Assembly (NCBI GenBank): GCA_900317545.1
Contig: ONHE01000173.1
Span: forward strand, 1 to 37,084
Source of the DNA: an uncultured Prevotella sp.
GTDB taxonomy: Bacteria > Bacteroidota > Bacteroidia > Bacteroidales > Bacteroidaceae
Reading direction: 5' to 3'
DNA length: 37,084 bases
Below, piece by piece: positions 26,470 to 35,673 of the stretch. The notes beneath the pieces are model-generated. The model was not told the origin of the DNA. It did not search any database and saw only the letters and a program-made list of their open reading frames with translations. A program made the translations under genes and the position numbers. Numbering within the stretch: the first letter of the stretch is position 1; every line of letters starts with the position of its first letter.

Positions 26470-29034
26470 TTAAGGTTTTAGTAACTTTGAGATGACCAGA
26501 ATCTGATACTCATAAAAGTTTCGGGTCTTGCTGTCGCCGGTTCTGCGTTTTATGCGGTATAGATTCAGCACTTTCTTAAGTTGCTGTAACATGAGCGGCT
26601 TGAAGATTTCCTCCTTCAAGACGGGCAGTCCGTAGTTGATGCGCACGAAGGATGTGGACGGATCGCAGAATTCACAGGGCAGCTTCTCCGTATATGACTT
26701 TGTAACAGAAGAATCGTCTGACGATAGTAATTTCTTTCCCCCTTCTGCCGACTTGGATGCTTCGAGTCCTGAATTCCTGCTGTATACCTTGATGGCTTCG
26801 TTCTGGAGTTCAATGTCCGATGCTGACAAGACCTTGCCCTGAAGCGTCGGTTTGAAGATTTCGGCATAGGCGTCGTTGATATACTGATCGAGGCTGTAGT
26901 TGCGGCGGGGGGTCTGTGCGTAACCGTCAGCAATGCGCCGGAGTTTGGTGGCACCATATAGTGAGGAAACTATGCTGCCCGTGAAATCGGTCCTAATCTC
27001 GTCGGGACGGTCGAATTTCTCTATGAGTGCTTGCGGCACGAGCCAGCTCTTGTAAGTCCGCGCCTGGTCCACGAGCCAGTGCAACGCTCTCCATTGCGTC
27101 TTCTTGTCAAGATAAACCTTAGCGGTACGGTTGTCTCCCTGGCGGACATCGTGATAGATCACGCCGCCGATATAAGGCATCACGTGGCCAATGTGGCGCT
27201 CATATTGGCTGACTATCGATTTATACAGACCCTGCATGTGTGTGTAGTCCTCTCCCCGTTCGCCTGTCCACTTCTCTAAATTCTTCATGATCAGCTTCAG
27301 GTTGCTGATTGCATAGTTGCCCGCTTTGATGTGGTCGTTGCCAAGATCTTCCGTCTGTGCACTGACGTCAACGGTTGAAAAGACCTGCTGTGCACCGAAT
27401 TCATACATAGGATCATTTTTCTTTTCATCGATCCATTTGGTCAATGTGGCCTTCTCATCTTCAGGTCTTTTCACTCCCTTGATGAGCGTATAGCCCCAGC
27501 GGATAGCGTTGATATCTTCCACACCAAGAATCGGCGGCGTCATCTTTACACCCCGTTCCATGTCCCCCGGCTGTGCAATGTAGTTGTTGCGGGCATAATC
27601 CATGATACTCGGAGTGGTGCCGTATTTCTGTGTGAACGACGGACTGCGCAGGCTGTCCACCGGAAATGAATAACTGGCCCCCATGTTGTGCATGAGTCCG
27701 AGTGTGTGTCCGATCTCGTGAGAAGTAACATATCGCATCGACTCCTTCATCAGTTCGTCGTCGAAGGTCTTCTTATGGGTGCGGTAGTCGACAGCTCCAG
27801 TCTGGACGAAACGCCAGTTGTGGAGCAGACTGACAACGTTGTGATACCAGATAACATCCGCCGTCATGATCTCGCCAGTGCGAGGATCCACATAGCTGGG
27901 CCCCATGGCGTTGGCTATCTCGGTCACTGCGTACTTCACACAGCTGTAGCGCATGTCGTCCGGATCAAAGTTGGGATCATTCTTTGGATAGTCTCTGGCG
28001 ATGACGGCATTTTTAAATCCGGCAGCCTCAAAGGCTTTGTTCCAGTCCATGATGCCTTGTTTGACCGTACTTCTCCATTTCTCTGGGAAGGCGGTGTCTA
28101 CATAAAAGACAATTGGTTTCTTCGGTTCGACGAGCTGACCGGCGAAATATTTGTCACGATCCTCATCTTTCGGCTCCAAGCGCCAACGGTGGATAAAACT
28201 CTTTTCTTCGATCTTGTCGGCTGCTGAAGAATAGATATTCTTGTCGCTCATGAAGTAACCTACGCGCTTGTCATGCAGTCGAGGCATCATCATATCTTCC
28301 GGGGCCAGATAGAGCGAACGGTGCATGATGACCGTATAGGGATCATTTGTTGGCGTCAGATTGAACGTCATCTGCGTCTTAATCTCAATATTGCGGGGGA
28401 AATCCTTTACCTCCGAGATTCCCGACGCTTCAGGGATGAAGGTGCCCTTGAGTGACTTGGATCCACCGAAGATTACAGATAGGGGATTGTCTGGTTTGAT
28501 GGGACTGATACATTTTTCATTTCCGCCAAAGAAAGATGTTACATCTATGAGCACCTTACCATTCTTTTGTGCGGCGATCTTGAAGCCCTTGATAATCGGG
28601 TCTGCAAAGTTGGTTCTGAATGAAGCTGCGATCGGGTCGTCCGGATTCACCATGTTGCGGATCTGCACCTCATGCATGAATACTTTACTGCTGTCGCGCG
28701 AGAAACGGATCAGTATCGGGCGATCTACGATCTGACCTGCTACATAGTCGTGGGTGTTGCTTGTTTTCGCTACCCGATTTGACAAGATATAGTCGCGGTG
28801 GAATACGGAGTCATCTAATTCGAATAACAGTTTTCCCTCCTTACTGTTCAGATAGAGGGTGAACATGCCTTCCAAAGTCTTGGTACCTTTGACGGCTTTG
28901 TTCCAATCGCTGTTCTTTAAGACAGTTGTTACGGTAGAATCGGTTGTTGCCTTCTTCTTGTTTTTCTTTCGTGCCGACGCCGGTTGGGGAAGCGCGAGAG
29001 CAAATGCCATTAACACTAAAATAATTTTTTTCAT
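26470..29034 (-). CDS. Zinc-dependent metalloprotease (metzincin motif, DUF5117/DUF5118 type)
   Basis: 854 residues. Signal peptide MKKIILVLMAFALALPQPASA. The N-terminal part (about 25-110, DUF5118-like) and a following DUF5117-like part precede a catalytic domain with HEIGHTLGLMH: zinc ligands His439, His443 and His449 and catalytic Glu440, the metzincin HExxHxxGxxH signature, followed about 35 residues on by SIMDYARNNY as the Met turn. The C-terminal domain is helical. This family is common in Bacteroidales next to SusC/SusD genes. Predicted periplasmic or surface endopeptidase; substrate unknown. First gene of the operon with susC and susD, with its own promoter and a leader of about 130 bases. 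Confidence 0.9.
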   Translation of the reverse strand: MKKIILVLMAFALALPQPASARKKNKKKATTDSTVTTVLKNSDWNKAVKGTKTLEGMFTLYLNSKEGKLLFELDDSVFHRDYILSNRVAKTSNTHDYVAGQIVDRPILIRFSRDSSKVFMHEVQIRNMVNPDDPIAASFRTNFADPIIKGFKIAAQKNGKVLIDVTSFFGGNEKCISPIKPDNPLSVIFGGSKSLKGTFIPEASGISEVKDFPRNIEIKTQMTFNLTPTNDPYTVIMHRSLYLAPEDMMMPRLHDKRVGYFMSDKNIYSSAADKIEEKSFIHRWRLEPKDEDRDKYFAGQLVEPKKPIVFYVDTAFPEKWRSTVKQGIMDWNKAFEAAGFKNAVIARDYPKNDPNFDPDDMRYSCVKYAVTEIANAMGPSYVDPRTGEIMTADVIWYHNVVSLLHNWRFVQTGAVDYRTHKKTFDDELMKESMRYVTSHEIGHTLGLMHNMGASYSFPVDSLRSPSFTQKYGTTPSIMDYARNNYIAQPGDMERGVKMTPPILGVEDINAIRWGYTLIKGVKRPEDEKATLTKWIDEKKNDPMYEFGAQQVFSTVDVSAQTEDLGNDHIKAGNYAISNLKLIMKNLEKWTGERGEDYTHMQGLYKSIVSQYERHIGHVMPYIGGVIYHDVRQGDNRTAKVYLDKKTQWRALHWLVDQARTYKSWLVPQALIEKFDRPDEIRTDFTGSIVSSLYGATKLRRIADGYAQTPRRNYSLDQYINDAYAEIFKPTLQGKVLSASDIELQNEAIKVYSRNSGLEASKSAEGGKKLLSSDDSSVTKSYTEKLPCEFCDPSTSFVRINYGLPVLKEEIFKPLMLQQLKKVLNLYRIKRRTGDSKTRNFYEYQILVISKLLKP

Positions 29035-29171
29035 AGTTTTATAGTTGTTGCGTAAGAAAAGTTAGTCATAGGCGATCCATCCTTAAATGCAAGCGGTCCA
29101 CTTGAAATGGGGCCGGTGCGCGGCAATCACTGCCAGCCACGTTGATCCGGTTGCTTCTTTCTCATGAGTTG

Positions 29172-29203
29172 CAAATGTACGAAAAACGATTCACATCTGC
29201 AAT
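29172..29203 (-). promoter_or_regulatory. Promoter of the protease-susCD operon
   Basis: Minus strand ATTG (29203-29200), 20-base spacer, TACATTTG (29179-29172). Good match to the Bacteroidetes -33/-7 layout. Predicted start near 29165, so the leader is about 130 bases. Confidence 0.7.
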
Positions 29204-29308
29204 AAAATGCAGATAATATTGTTTTTTCCTCGCCGCATTCTCGATTTCCGCCTTTTGTGGAGAATGTGCGCCGAAAGTTTGGAGGCGCGTCATTAATCGG
29301 GCGAAAAG

Positions 29309-29340
29309 ATTGCGCGTTCCGGAGATTCTTGCTATCTTTG
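29309..29340 (+). promoter_or_regulatory. Promoter of the fucosidase gene
   Basis: ATTG (29309-29312), 20-base spacer, TATCTTTG (29333-29340), with the ATG 25 bases further at 29366. Same geometry as the divergent promoter. Confidence 0.7.
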
Positions 29341-29365
29341 CCAATGATAATCTACAAAAAAGCAA

Positions 29366-31018
29366 ATGAGAATCATGAGAATCATCGCCGGAGGCCTGAT
29401 AGTGGCTTCGGCGACTTTGAAGGCAGACGCGCAGCGGTATGAGGTTCCGGTGTCCGAGGCGCATGAAAAGATGATGGCCGGACGGTTCCAGCCGACGTGG
29501 GAATCATTGGAGGCGCAGTGCGAGGTGCCTGCCTGGTTCCGTGATGCGAAGTTCGGCGTTTGGGCCCATTGGGGTCCCCAGTGCGTCGAAGGATCTGGCG
29601 ACTGGATGGCACGAAGTATGTACCAGGAAGGCAGCAAGGCGTGGAAGTGGCACCGCGAGCACTATGGGCATCAGTCCGAAGTGGGTTTCAAGGATATTTT
29701 ACCCCTCTTCAAGGCAGAGCATTGGGATCCTGAGGCTTTGGTATCTTACTATAAGAGTATCGGGGCACAGTATTTTTTTGCTCTCGGCAACCATCATGAC
29801 AATTTCGATCTTTGGGACAGTCAGTATCAGGAATGGAACTCGATGAACATCGGTCCACATCGTGACATCCTGGCAGGTTGGTCTGCTGCCTGCAAAAAAG
29901 TGGGACTTCCTTTCGGTGTCAGTCTCCATGCGGACCATGCATGGATATGGTATGAGCCGACTCAGCGTTACGACCGGGCCGGGAACAGAATTGGCGAGTC
30001 TTATGATGGTGTATTGACCAAAGCCGACGGAAAGGGCAAATGGTGGGAGGGAATGGATCCCCAACGCCTCTATCGGCAGGACCATCCGCTCAGCCGGGGA
30101 TCCTGGGCCGACGGGATGATCCACCGGCAGTGGGGCTGGGGCGATGGAGCCTGCCTGCCGAGCCGGGAGTTCGTGACCAACTTCTACGACCGCACGCTCG
30201 ACGTGATCAACCGTTACAACCCCGACCTGCTCTATTTCGATGTGACCGTCGCCCCGTTCTATCCCATCAGTGATGCCGGTCTGAAGATCGCGGCCCATTT
30301 CTACAACCACAACATGGCTACCCACAAGGGCAAGCTGGAGGGCGTGATGTTCGGCAAAATATTGGATGAAAAGCAGCGTAGAGGGCTGACCTGGGATGTG
30401 GAGCGGGGCGCCCCGAACGACATACAGCCACGGCCATGGCAGTCGTGCTCCTGCATCGGCGGATGGCACTACAACACGGAGATCTACGAGCAGAATCGCT
30501 ACAAGTCGGCCGCGACGGTGGTGAAGCTGCTCGCCGACATCGTCAGCAAGAACGGGAACCTGCTGCTCAGCGTGCCCTTGCGCGCCGACGGTACCTTCGA
30601 TGAGAAAGAGAAAGCGATATTGGACGAGTTTGGTGTCTGGATGAGACAGAACAAGGAGAGCATCGTGGGCACGCGTCCCTGGAAGCGGTTTGGTGAAGGG
30701 CCGATTGCTGAATCGGATGTCAAGTTGAAAGCCCAGGGATTTAATGAAAACGCTTACACCAAAGCTACGAGTCATGAAGTGCGCTTCACGCAGACGCCGA
30801 AGGCCGTCTACGCCATCGCGTTGGCTTGGCCCGATACCAACGAGGTGACGATCCGGTCGATGGCCGAGGGGTCGGAGCTCTATCCCGGGAAGATCTCGCG
30901 GGTCGACCTGCTGGGCTTCGGCAGGGTCGGCTTCAGGCGCACGGCCGCCGGACTGGTGGTCACGCTGCCCGCCCGGCGCGTGAACACGATCGCCCCCGTG
31001 CTGCGGATCCGCAAGTGA
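29366..31018 (+). CDS. Alpha-L-fucosidase, glycoside hydrolase family 29
   Basis: 550 residues. Signal peptide of about 22 residues (MRIMRIIAGGLIVASATLKADA), so periplasmic or exported. Removes alpha-linked fucose from glycans. GH29 landmarks: DAKFGVWAHWGPQ near residue 55 (family FGxFxHWG), HHDNFDLWDS (HHDGFxLW), and LLYFDVTV with the probable nucleophile Asp292. Further motifs are WDVERGAPNDIQ, then SCIGGWHYN and NGNLLLSVP. C-terminal beta-sandwich from about residue 460. The acid/base residue cannot be assigned with certainty. It has its own promoter, is divergent from the protease-susCD operon, and is followed by a palindrome cluster and a terminator. Sialic or mucin-type fucosylated glycans are plausible substrates, by inference only. 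Confidence 0.9.
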   Translation: MRIMRIIAGGLIVASATLKADAQRYEVPVSEAHEKMMAGRFQPTWESLEAQCEVPAWFRDAKFGVWAHWGPQCVEGSGDWMARSMYQEGSKAWKWHREHYGHQSEVGFKDILPLFKAEHWDPEALVSYYKSIGAQYFFALGNHHDNFDLWDSQYQEWNSMNIGPHRDILAGWSAACKKVGLPFGVSLHADHAWIWYEPTQRYDRAGNRIGESYDGVLTKADGKGKWWEGMDPQRLYRQDHPLSRGSWADGMIHRQWGWGDGACLPSREFVTNFYDRTLDVINRYNPDLLYFDVTVAPFYPISDAGLKIAAHFYNHNMATHKGKLEGVMFGKILDEKQRRGLTWDVERGAPNDIQPRPWQSCSCIGGWHYNTEIYEQNRYKSAATVVKLLADIVSKNGNLLLSVPLRADGTFDEKEKAILDEFGVWMRQNKESIVGTRPWKRFGEGPIAESDVKLKAQGFNENAYTKATSHEVRFTQTPKAVYAIALAWPDTNEVTIRSMAEGSELYPGKISRVDLLGFGRVGFRRTAAGLVVTLPARRVNTIAPVLRIRK

Positions 31019-31047
31019 CACGTCGCGCGCGCCTCTGGCGGAGCATG

Positions 31048-31120
31048 CTTCCGGGGGCTGCGGAGGATAGCTCCGCGGCCCCCGGAAGTGTCGTCCGGAG
31101 CCTCCGGAGCTATCCTCCGC
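31048..31120. repeat. GGATAGCTCC palindrome pair behind the fucosidase gene
   Basis: A hairpin of 18 pairs (one G-T wobble) with loop GATAG spans 31048-31088. Its inner word at 31060-31075, GCGGAGGATAGCTCCG, is repeated as a perfect 16-base inverted copy at 31105-31120. So alternative folds are possible. The same word family occurs at 8003-8080 and 16128-16140. Confidence 0.7.
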
Positions 31121-31135
31121 CGGATCCGCTGTCGG

Positions 31136-31163
31136 CCTCTCCCAAATGGGGAGGTCTTTTTTT
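31136..31163 (+). terminator. Intrinsic terminator after the fucosidase gene
   Basis: CCTCTCCC and GGGGAGG pair over seven bases with one bulged T and loop AAAT, followed by TCTTTTTTT (31155-31163). Confidence 0.75.
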
Positions 31164-31176
31164 GCGTTTCCGCGTG

Positions 31177-31206
31177 TTGCAGTTTGGCATGATCTTTGTA
31201 TCTTTG
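31177..31206 (+). promoter_or_regulatory. Promoter of the COG0523 GTPase gene
   Basis: TTG (31177-31179), 19-base spacer, TATCTTTG (31199-31206), then 29 bases to the ATG at 31236. This excludes the upstream in-frame start at 31146. Confidence 0.65.
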
Positions 31207-31235
31207 CATCCTGTTATTTGCAAATAAAGAGCGAT

Positions 31236-32375
31236 ATGAAGATCAAAGAAATACCCGTCCTATTGCTGACGGGCTACTTAGGAAGCGGTAAAACAACTTT
31301 GGTGAACCGCATTCTCGCCAACGAGCGGGGGATCAAGTTTGCTGTCATCGTCAATGATATCGGCGAGGTGAACATCGATGCAAGCCTGATAGAGAAAGGT
31401 GGAATCGTGGGGCAGGGCGATGACAGTCTCGTGGCCTTACAGAACGGCTGCATTTGCTGTACGCTGAAGATGGATCTTGTGCAACAGATCAGTGACATCG
31501 TCGCCATGCAGCGGTTTGACTACATCGTCATTGAAGCGAGTGGTATATGTGAGCCTGCCCCGATAGCCCAGACCATTAGTGCCTATCCCCAGCTCTATCC
31601 GCAGTATGCCAAGGATGGTATCTGTCGCCTCGACTGCATTGCCACCGTGGTTGACGCCAAGCGTATGAAGGATGAGTTTGATAATGGTAACGACCTGCTC
31701 AAACAGAACCTTGGTGAAGACGATCTCGAGAGTTTGGTCATCCAGCAGATCGAATTCTGTAACCTTGTTATATTAAATAAGGTGTCGGAAGTGGACGCCG
31801 AGGATCTTGGACGCGTCAAGTCTATCATTCACGCATTGCAGCCAAAGGCCGAGATCATTGAGTGTGATTATGCGGACATAGATCTCAGTAGGATCCTGAA
31901 CACCGGACTTTTCAATTTTGATGAAGTGGCCACTTCGGCTGCCTGGATTGCAGCCATCGAGGGTGAAGAAGATGATCTGGAGAATGAAGAGTCGGGCGAA
32001 GCATTGGAGTATGATATCGAGACTTTCGTCTATTCCCGCCGCCGCCCGTTCAATCTTGGATTCTTTGACGAGTTTGTAGCCCGCAAATGGCCTCGCAATG
32101 TCATTCGTTGCAAGGGAATATGTTATTTTCGAGACGAGATGGATACATGCTATGTCTTCGAGCAGGCGGGCCGTCAGGTTGGTCTGCGCAATGCAGGCCA
32201 GTGGTACGCAACGATGGAACGCGAGGAGCTCAAGCAGATGATGGAGCGCAATCCCGGTCTCCGTCGCGACTGGGATGATCATTATGGTGACCGTATGCAG
32301 AAGCTTGTCTTTATAGGACAACACTTGGATCGGGAAGCGATCACGCGCGAACTGGACAAGTGCTTGGAGGATTAG
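31236..32375 (+). CDS. COG0523/CobW-family GTPase (metal chaperone type)
   Basis: 379 residues from the ATG at 31236; the frame runs open to 31146 but that would cross the terminator and promoter. G3E-family P-loop GTPase: Walker A GYLGSGKTT (13-21), the metal-binding GCICC motif (Cys72, Cys74, Cys75), an ExSG segment (EASGICEPAPIA) and the NKVSEVD base-recognition loop. An acidic stretch EGEEDDLENEES links to the C-terminal CobW_C domain (SRRRPFN onward). Members such as ZNG1, YeiR and YciC-type proteins handle zinc or other metals. There is no nearby metal transporter, cobalamin or Zur site that would fix the metal. Single gene. Confidence 0.88.
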   Translation: MKIKEIPVLLLTGYLGSGKTTLVNRILANERGIKFAVIVNDIGEVNIDASLIEKGGIVGQGDDSLVALQNGCICCTLKMDLVQQISDIVAMQRFDYIVIEASGICEPAPIAQTISAYPQLYPQYAKDGICRLDCIATVVDAKRMKDEFDNGNDLLKQNLGEDDLESLVIQQIEFCNLVILNKVSEVDAEDLGRVKSIIHALQPKAEIIECDYADIDLSRILNTGLFNFDEVATSAAWIAAIEGEEDDLENEESGEALEYDIETFVYSRRRPFNLGFFDEFVARKWPRNVIRCKGICYFRDEMDTCYVFEQAGRQVGLRNAGQWYATMEREELKQMMERNPGLRRDWDDHYGDRMQKLVFIGQHLDREAITRELDKCLED

Positions 32376-32506
32376 TATACGTACATCGTGCCTTCCAAAT
32401 AGCAGTGGCTCTGACTCTGCCATCTTAATGAAGGATCTGTCCCTGCTTGACGGCTGCCAGACGGATAGAAAGCATGTGATCTCCCTACGTCTGAGACCCA
32501 CATCGC

Positions 32507-32543
32507 AAAAACGAGAAAGTTGCAGAAGACTTTCTCGTTTTCG
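32507..32543. terminator. Bidirectional intrinsic terminator
   Basis: AAAACGAGAAAGT (32508-32520) and ACTTTCTCGTTTT (32529-32541) pair perfectly over 13 bases, with an 8-base loop. It lies between the facing 3' ends of the COG0523 gene and the GYF_2 gene and has T runs on both strands. The rest of 32376-32634 holds nothing recognisable. Confidence 0.85.
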
Positions 32544-32634
32544 ATGATATGCCTCTTCGTTGACAGTCTGTACGATCGAGGAGGATTCTCTTTTGTCAGT
32601 TTACTTTCTGTCCTTTGATCCAGAGTGGGCGATC

Positions 32635-33600
32635 CTATAGCCCAAACAGATTAAGTAGCTTGTCTATTAGCTTGTTGACAGTCTTTGCAGAAGTGCTGTC
32701 AGTGTGTTGATTCACTTCGTTCCTGATGGACGTTTTCACTTTTTCGCTGACCTGTTGAATGGATTTGTCTGCCTGCTGTATCACATATTTCTGGATGTCC
32801 GTTTCGGTGTCATCCGCTGGCGAATTTTGTTGCACTTGTTGCTCTGCGTCAGGTGTTTCGTCCTGTCCGTTATGCTGTCTGCCAAAGGCGTCTTTGTCGT
32901 CTTCCGTTCCCGGATCGTTATTGTGTATTACACTACCGTTAATTTTTCGTTCGATGTCCTTGCTGTTCATAGTCCAGACATGACCGAAACATCCGAATGA
33001 AGCTGTGTGTGAGCGACCGTCGAATTCTATCGTACAAGTTGAGAAAAGACCATAGTTATGATAGGTGAGAATCTGTCCTATAGCCGCGTCAAGAATACGA
33101 TGGCCGATCATACGACTGAGCATGTTGAACCCCTGCGAGAATATGTCATCTCCTTCGTTGCCTGTCATTTTGTCCATAGCTGTTGCCACTTCGCTGTGGA
33201 TGGCCGTCTCGTGAGCCTCTTTTGACGGATTGGTGAACGCCATCAGTAGCAGGATGATAAGTAGGGCGATGATGCCAATGAGACGAGAGTTGCCGTTTCT
33301 GCTCTGCTTCTCTGCCGTCTCGGCTCGATTCTCGCGATAGGGCGGTGTGCCGGAAGATTGCCAGTCGTTTTCGGGAGCATTGGAGTCAGAGCCTGGCGGA
33401 GCGTCCATGCGGGTGCTGGCAGGAATTTCAGGCGGAGTTCCGTTGATGATCGGGCGAAGTTCCTCAACCTTCCATGCTGGCGTCCATTCGGCCATGCCTT
33501 CTGCCCAGACCAATGTTTCTGAGGTCAGATGGTACAGGCGTAGTTCTTCTAAGGTGAACGGGCCTTGCTGGCTGTTGTTCTCTATGATGAAATAGTTCAT
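32635..33600 (-). CDS. GYF_2 (DUF4339) domain membrane protein
   Basis: 321 residues. Residues 1-52 form a GYF_2 domain (YFIIENNSQQGPFTLEEL, then TLVWAEGMAEWTPAWKVEEL), usually a protein-interaction module facing the cytoplasm. A Pro/Ser-rich linker follows, then one membrane helix at about 107-123 (LIGIIALLIILLLMAF). The C-terminal part (about 130-320) is exported and has a small beta segment (STCTIEFDGRSHTASFGCFGHVWTMNSKD) and a Gln/Asp-rich helical tail. Function unknown. The ATG lies one base after the bipA stop, so it is probably co-translated with BipA; a functional tie is only a guess. Confidence 0.8.
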   Translation of the reverse strand: MNYFIIENNSQQGPFTLEELRLYHLTSETLVWAEGMAEWTPAWKVEELRPIINGTPPEIPASTRMDAPPGSDSNAPENDWQSSGTPPYRENRAETAEKQSRNGNSRLIGIIALLIILLLMAFTNPSKEAHETAIHSEVATAMDKMTGNEGDDIFSQGFNMLSRMIGHRILDAAIGQILTYHNYGLFSTCTIEFDGRSHTASFGCFGHVWTMNSKDIERKINGSVIHNNDPGTEDDKDAFGRQHNGQDETPDAEQQVQQNSPADDTETDIQKYVIQQADKSIQQVSEKVKTSIRNEVNQHTDSTSAKTVNKLIDKLLNLFGL

Positions 33601-33601
33601 C

Positions 33602-35404
33602 TTATTCCTTGTTCAAACGTTTGCGCTCAAGGTGGTCAAGTACGATTTTGCGCATGCGCATGTTCTTCGGCGTGACTTCCACGTACTCGTCGCTCTTGAT
33701 ATATTCGAGGCATTCCTCAAGGCTCATCACCGTTTTCGGGATGACCCGGGCTTTCTCGTCGGATCCGCTTGCGCGCACATTGGTCAGCTGCTTAGCCTTC
33801 GTCACGTTGATCACGAGATCGTTGTCGTGAACGTGCTCCCCCACTACCTGACCGGCATAGACTTCCTCCCCCGGATCGATGAAGAATTTACCGCGATCCT
33901 GGAGCTTGTCAATGGAGTAGGCGTATGATGTTCCTGTCTCGAGCGCAATCATCGAGCCGTTGGTGCGGCGCACGATTTCACCTTTGAAAGGTTGATAATT
34001 TTTGTAGCGGTGCGCCATAATGGCTTCGCCCTGACTGGCTGTCAAAACATTTGTGCGGAGACCGATAATGCCTCGCGAAGGAATCTCGAACTGGATGTTG
34101 ACACGATCTCCCTCGGTATCCATACCGATCAGATCTCCCTTTCGGCGCGTGACCATGTCAATCATCTTGCTGGAAAATTCCTCCGGCACATTGATCGTGA
34201 GCTCCTCAATCGGTTCGCATTTCACACCGTCAATCTCCTTGTAAATCACCTGCGGCTGACCGACCTGCAATTCGTAGCCCTCACGTCTCATGGTTTCGAT
34301 GAGCACTGATAGGTGCAGCACACCGCGTCCGCTGACGATCCACTTGTCCGTGCTGTCCTCTACGGGTTCCACTCGCAGGGCCAAGTTCTTTTCCAATTCT
34401 TTCTTCAAGCGTTCGCTGATATGGCGGCTAGTGCAGTATTTTCCCTCGCGCCCGAAGAACGGAGAGTCGTTGATGGTGAACAACATGGACATAGTTGGCT
34501 CGTCAATTGCGATGGGCGGAAGCGGTTCGGGGTTTTCAAAGTCGGCAATGGTGTCGCCGATCTCAAAGTTCTCCAAGCCGATCACAGCGCACAAGTCGCC
34601 ACTCTCGACCATCGATGTCTTCTTATGCCCCATGCCTTCAAAGGTGTGTAGCTCTTTGATTTTCGTGCGTTCCTTCGTGCCGTCGCGGTGGCAGATGGTG
34701 ATATTCATGCCGTCTTTCAATGTGCCTCGGTGTACGCGTCCCACAGCGATCCGCCCCGTATAGTTGGAATAATCCAGTGACGTAATCAGCATCTGCGGGG
34801 TTCCTTCAAGATGTTGCGGGGCCGGAATAACTTCAATGATCTTGTCCAATAGATAGTCTATGTTGCTCGTTGGCGTGCGCCAGTCCTCTCCCATCCAGCC
34901 GTTCTTGGCAGAGCCGTAGACAACGGGAAAGTCGAGTTGATCTTCGGATGCGTTGAGGTCACACATGAGATCGAACACCATCTCGTACACTTCTTCTGGC
35001 CGACAGTTGGGCTTATCGACTTTGTTTACAACCACGATCGGTTTCAGTCCGATTTGTAATGCTTTCTGAAGAACGAAGCGCGTCTGGGGCATAGGACCCT
35101 CAAAGGCATCCACTAAGAGCAGACATCCGTCCGCCATGTTGAGCACGCGTTCCACCTCACCGCCGAAATCGGAGTGCCCCGGGGTGTCAAGTATGTTGAT
35201 CTTTACATTTTTCCAGTTGATCGATACGTTCTTTGAAAGAATGGTTATCCCTCGTTCACGCTCCAGGTCATTGGAGTCAAGGACTTCACTGCTGTTGTCT
35301 TGTCCGTCACGGAAGAGTTTTCCAGCGAGCATCATTTTGTCGACCAGCGTCGTCTTGCCATGGTCAACGTGTGCAATAACTGCAATGTTTCTAATGTCTT
35401 GCAT
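33602..35404 (-). CDS. typA: Translational GTPase BipA/TypA
   Basis: 600 residues; ribosome-associated GTPase related to EF-G that helps large-subunit assembly and stress growth. G1 [12 protein letters not shown] at residues 11-22, switch I RGITI, G3 [16 protein letters not shown]4 NKVDKP and the G5-type SAKNG segment. Domain II follows with [12 protein letters not shown]. Two alpha/beta domains and the BipA-specific C-terminal domain ([24 protein letters not shown] ... [14 protein letters not shown], shown in part) are present. Length is normal. A TAATTTTG box lies 25 bases upstream of the ATG. The GYF_2 gene follows directly. Confidence 0.97.
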   Translation of the reverse strand: MQDIRNIAVIAHVDHGKTTLVDKMMLAGKLFRDGQDNSSEVLDSNDLERERGITILSKNVSINWKNVKINILDTPGHSDFGGEVERVLNMADGCLLLVDAFEGPMPQTRFVLQKALQIGLKPIVVVNKVDKPNCRPEEVYEMVFDLMCDLNASEDQLDFPVVYGSAKNGWMGEDWRTPTSNIDYLLDKIIEVIPAPQHLEGTPQMLITSLDYSNYTGRIAVGRVHRGTLKDGMNITICHRDGTKERTKIKELHTFEGMGHKKTSMVESGDLCAVIGLENFEIGDTIADFENPEPLPPIAIDEPTMSMLFTINDSPFFGREGKYCTSRHISERLKKELEKNLALRVEPVEDSTDKWIVSGRGVLHLSVLIETMRREGYELQVGQPQVIYKEIDGVKCEPIEELTINVPEEFSSKMIDMVTRRKGDLIGMDTEGDRVNIQFEIPSRGIIGLRTNVLTASQGEAIMAHRYKNYQPFKGEIVRRTNGSMIALETGTSYAYSIDKLQDRGKFFIDPGEEVYAGQVVGEHVHDNDLVINVTKAKQLTNVRASGSDEKARVIPKTVMSLEECLEYIKSDEYVEVTPKNMRMRKIVLDHLERKRLNKE

Positions 35405-35428
35405 TTTGTTTTCCTAAAAATTCGAGTG

Positions 35429-35436
35429 CAAAATTA
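35429..35436 (-). promoter_or_regulatory. -7 box for typA
   Basis: Minus strand TAATTTTG fits TAnnTTTG, 24 bases before the ATG at 35404. No clear -33 element. Confidence 0.5.
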
Positions 35437-35531
35437 CAAAAAAGAAATGAGACTATGGCGGAATGGATAAGGTAAGGTGAGAGATTGGTATATAAAATTT
35501 GTTAACATCGTTGCATTTTCAATGCGCTATT

Positions 35532-35563
35532 TTTCTGTATCTTCTTTTTTATCGTTATCTTTG
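35532..35563 (+). promoter_or_regulatory. Promoter of rpsO
   Basis: TTTC (35532-35535), 20-base spacer, TATCTTTG (35556-35563). The leader to the ATG at 35674 is about 105 bases. Confidence 0.65.
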
Positions 35564-35567
35564 CACC

Positions 35568-35589
35568 GCATTTTCGGAAAGTCCGATGC
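35568..35589 (+). promoter_or_regulatory. Hairpin in the rpsO leader
   Basis: GCA-TTT-TCGGA-AAG-TCCGA-TGC: a 5-bp stem extended by three more pairs across a TTT bulge, at the very start of the predicted leader. S15 autoregulates through leader RNA structures in several phyla, so this may be a regulatory element; that role is inference. Confidence 0.35.
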
Positions 35590-35673
35590 ATTCGATGGAG
35601 CTTGCTGTTGTGATTAAGGCAGTTGTGCGCCGGAAGGATGTGATGATGCAGCAATATTAATCAAATTATCAAC

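Larger units (their letters stand above)
29035..29365. other. Divergent promoter region between protease operon and fucosidase
   Basis: 331 bases without a gene. It contains two outward-facing promoters (29172-29203 minus, 29309-29340 plus) and the 130-base leader of the protease operon (29035-29165). No obvious operator palindrome was found. Confidence 0.6.

Noticed and set aside
29699..31021. 440-codon minus-strand frame opposite the fucosidase
   Set aside because: Shadow of the GH29 gene caused by its codon use; no independent features.
31146..31235. N-terminal extension of the COG0523 GTPase
   Set aside because: It crosses the fucosidase terminator and the GTPase promoter.
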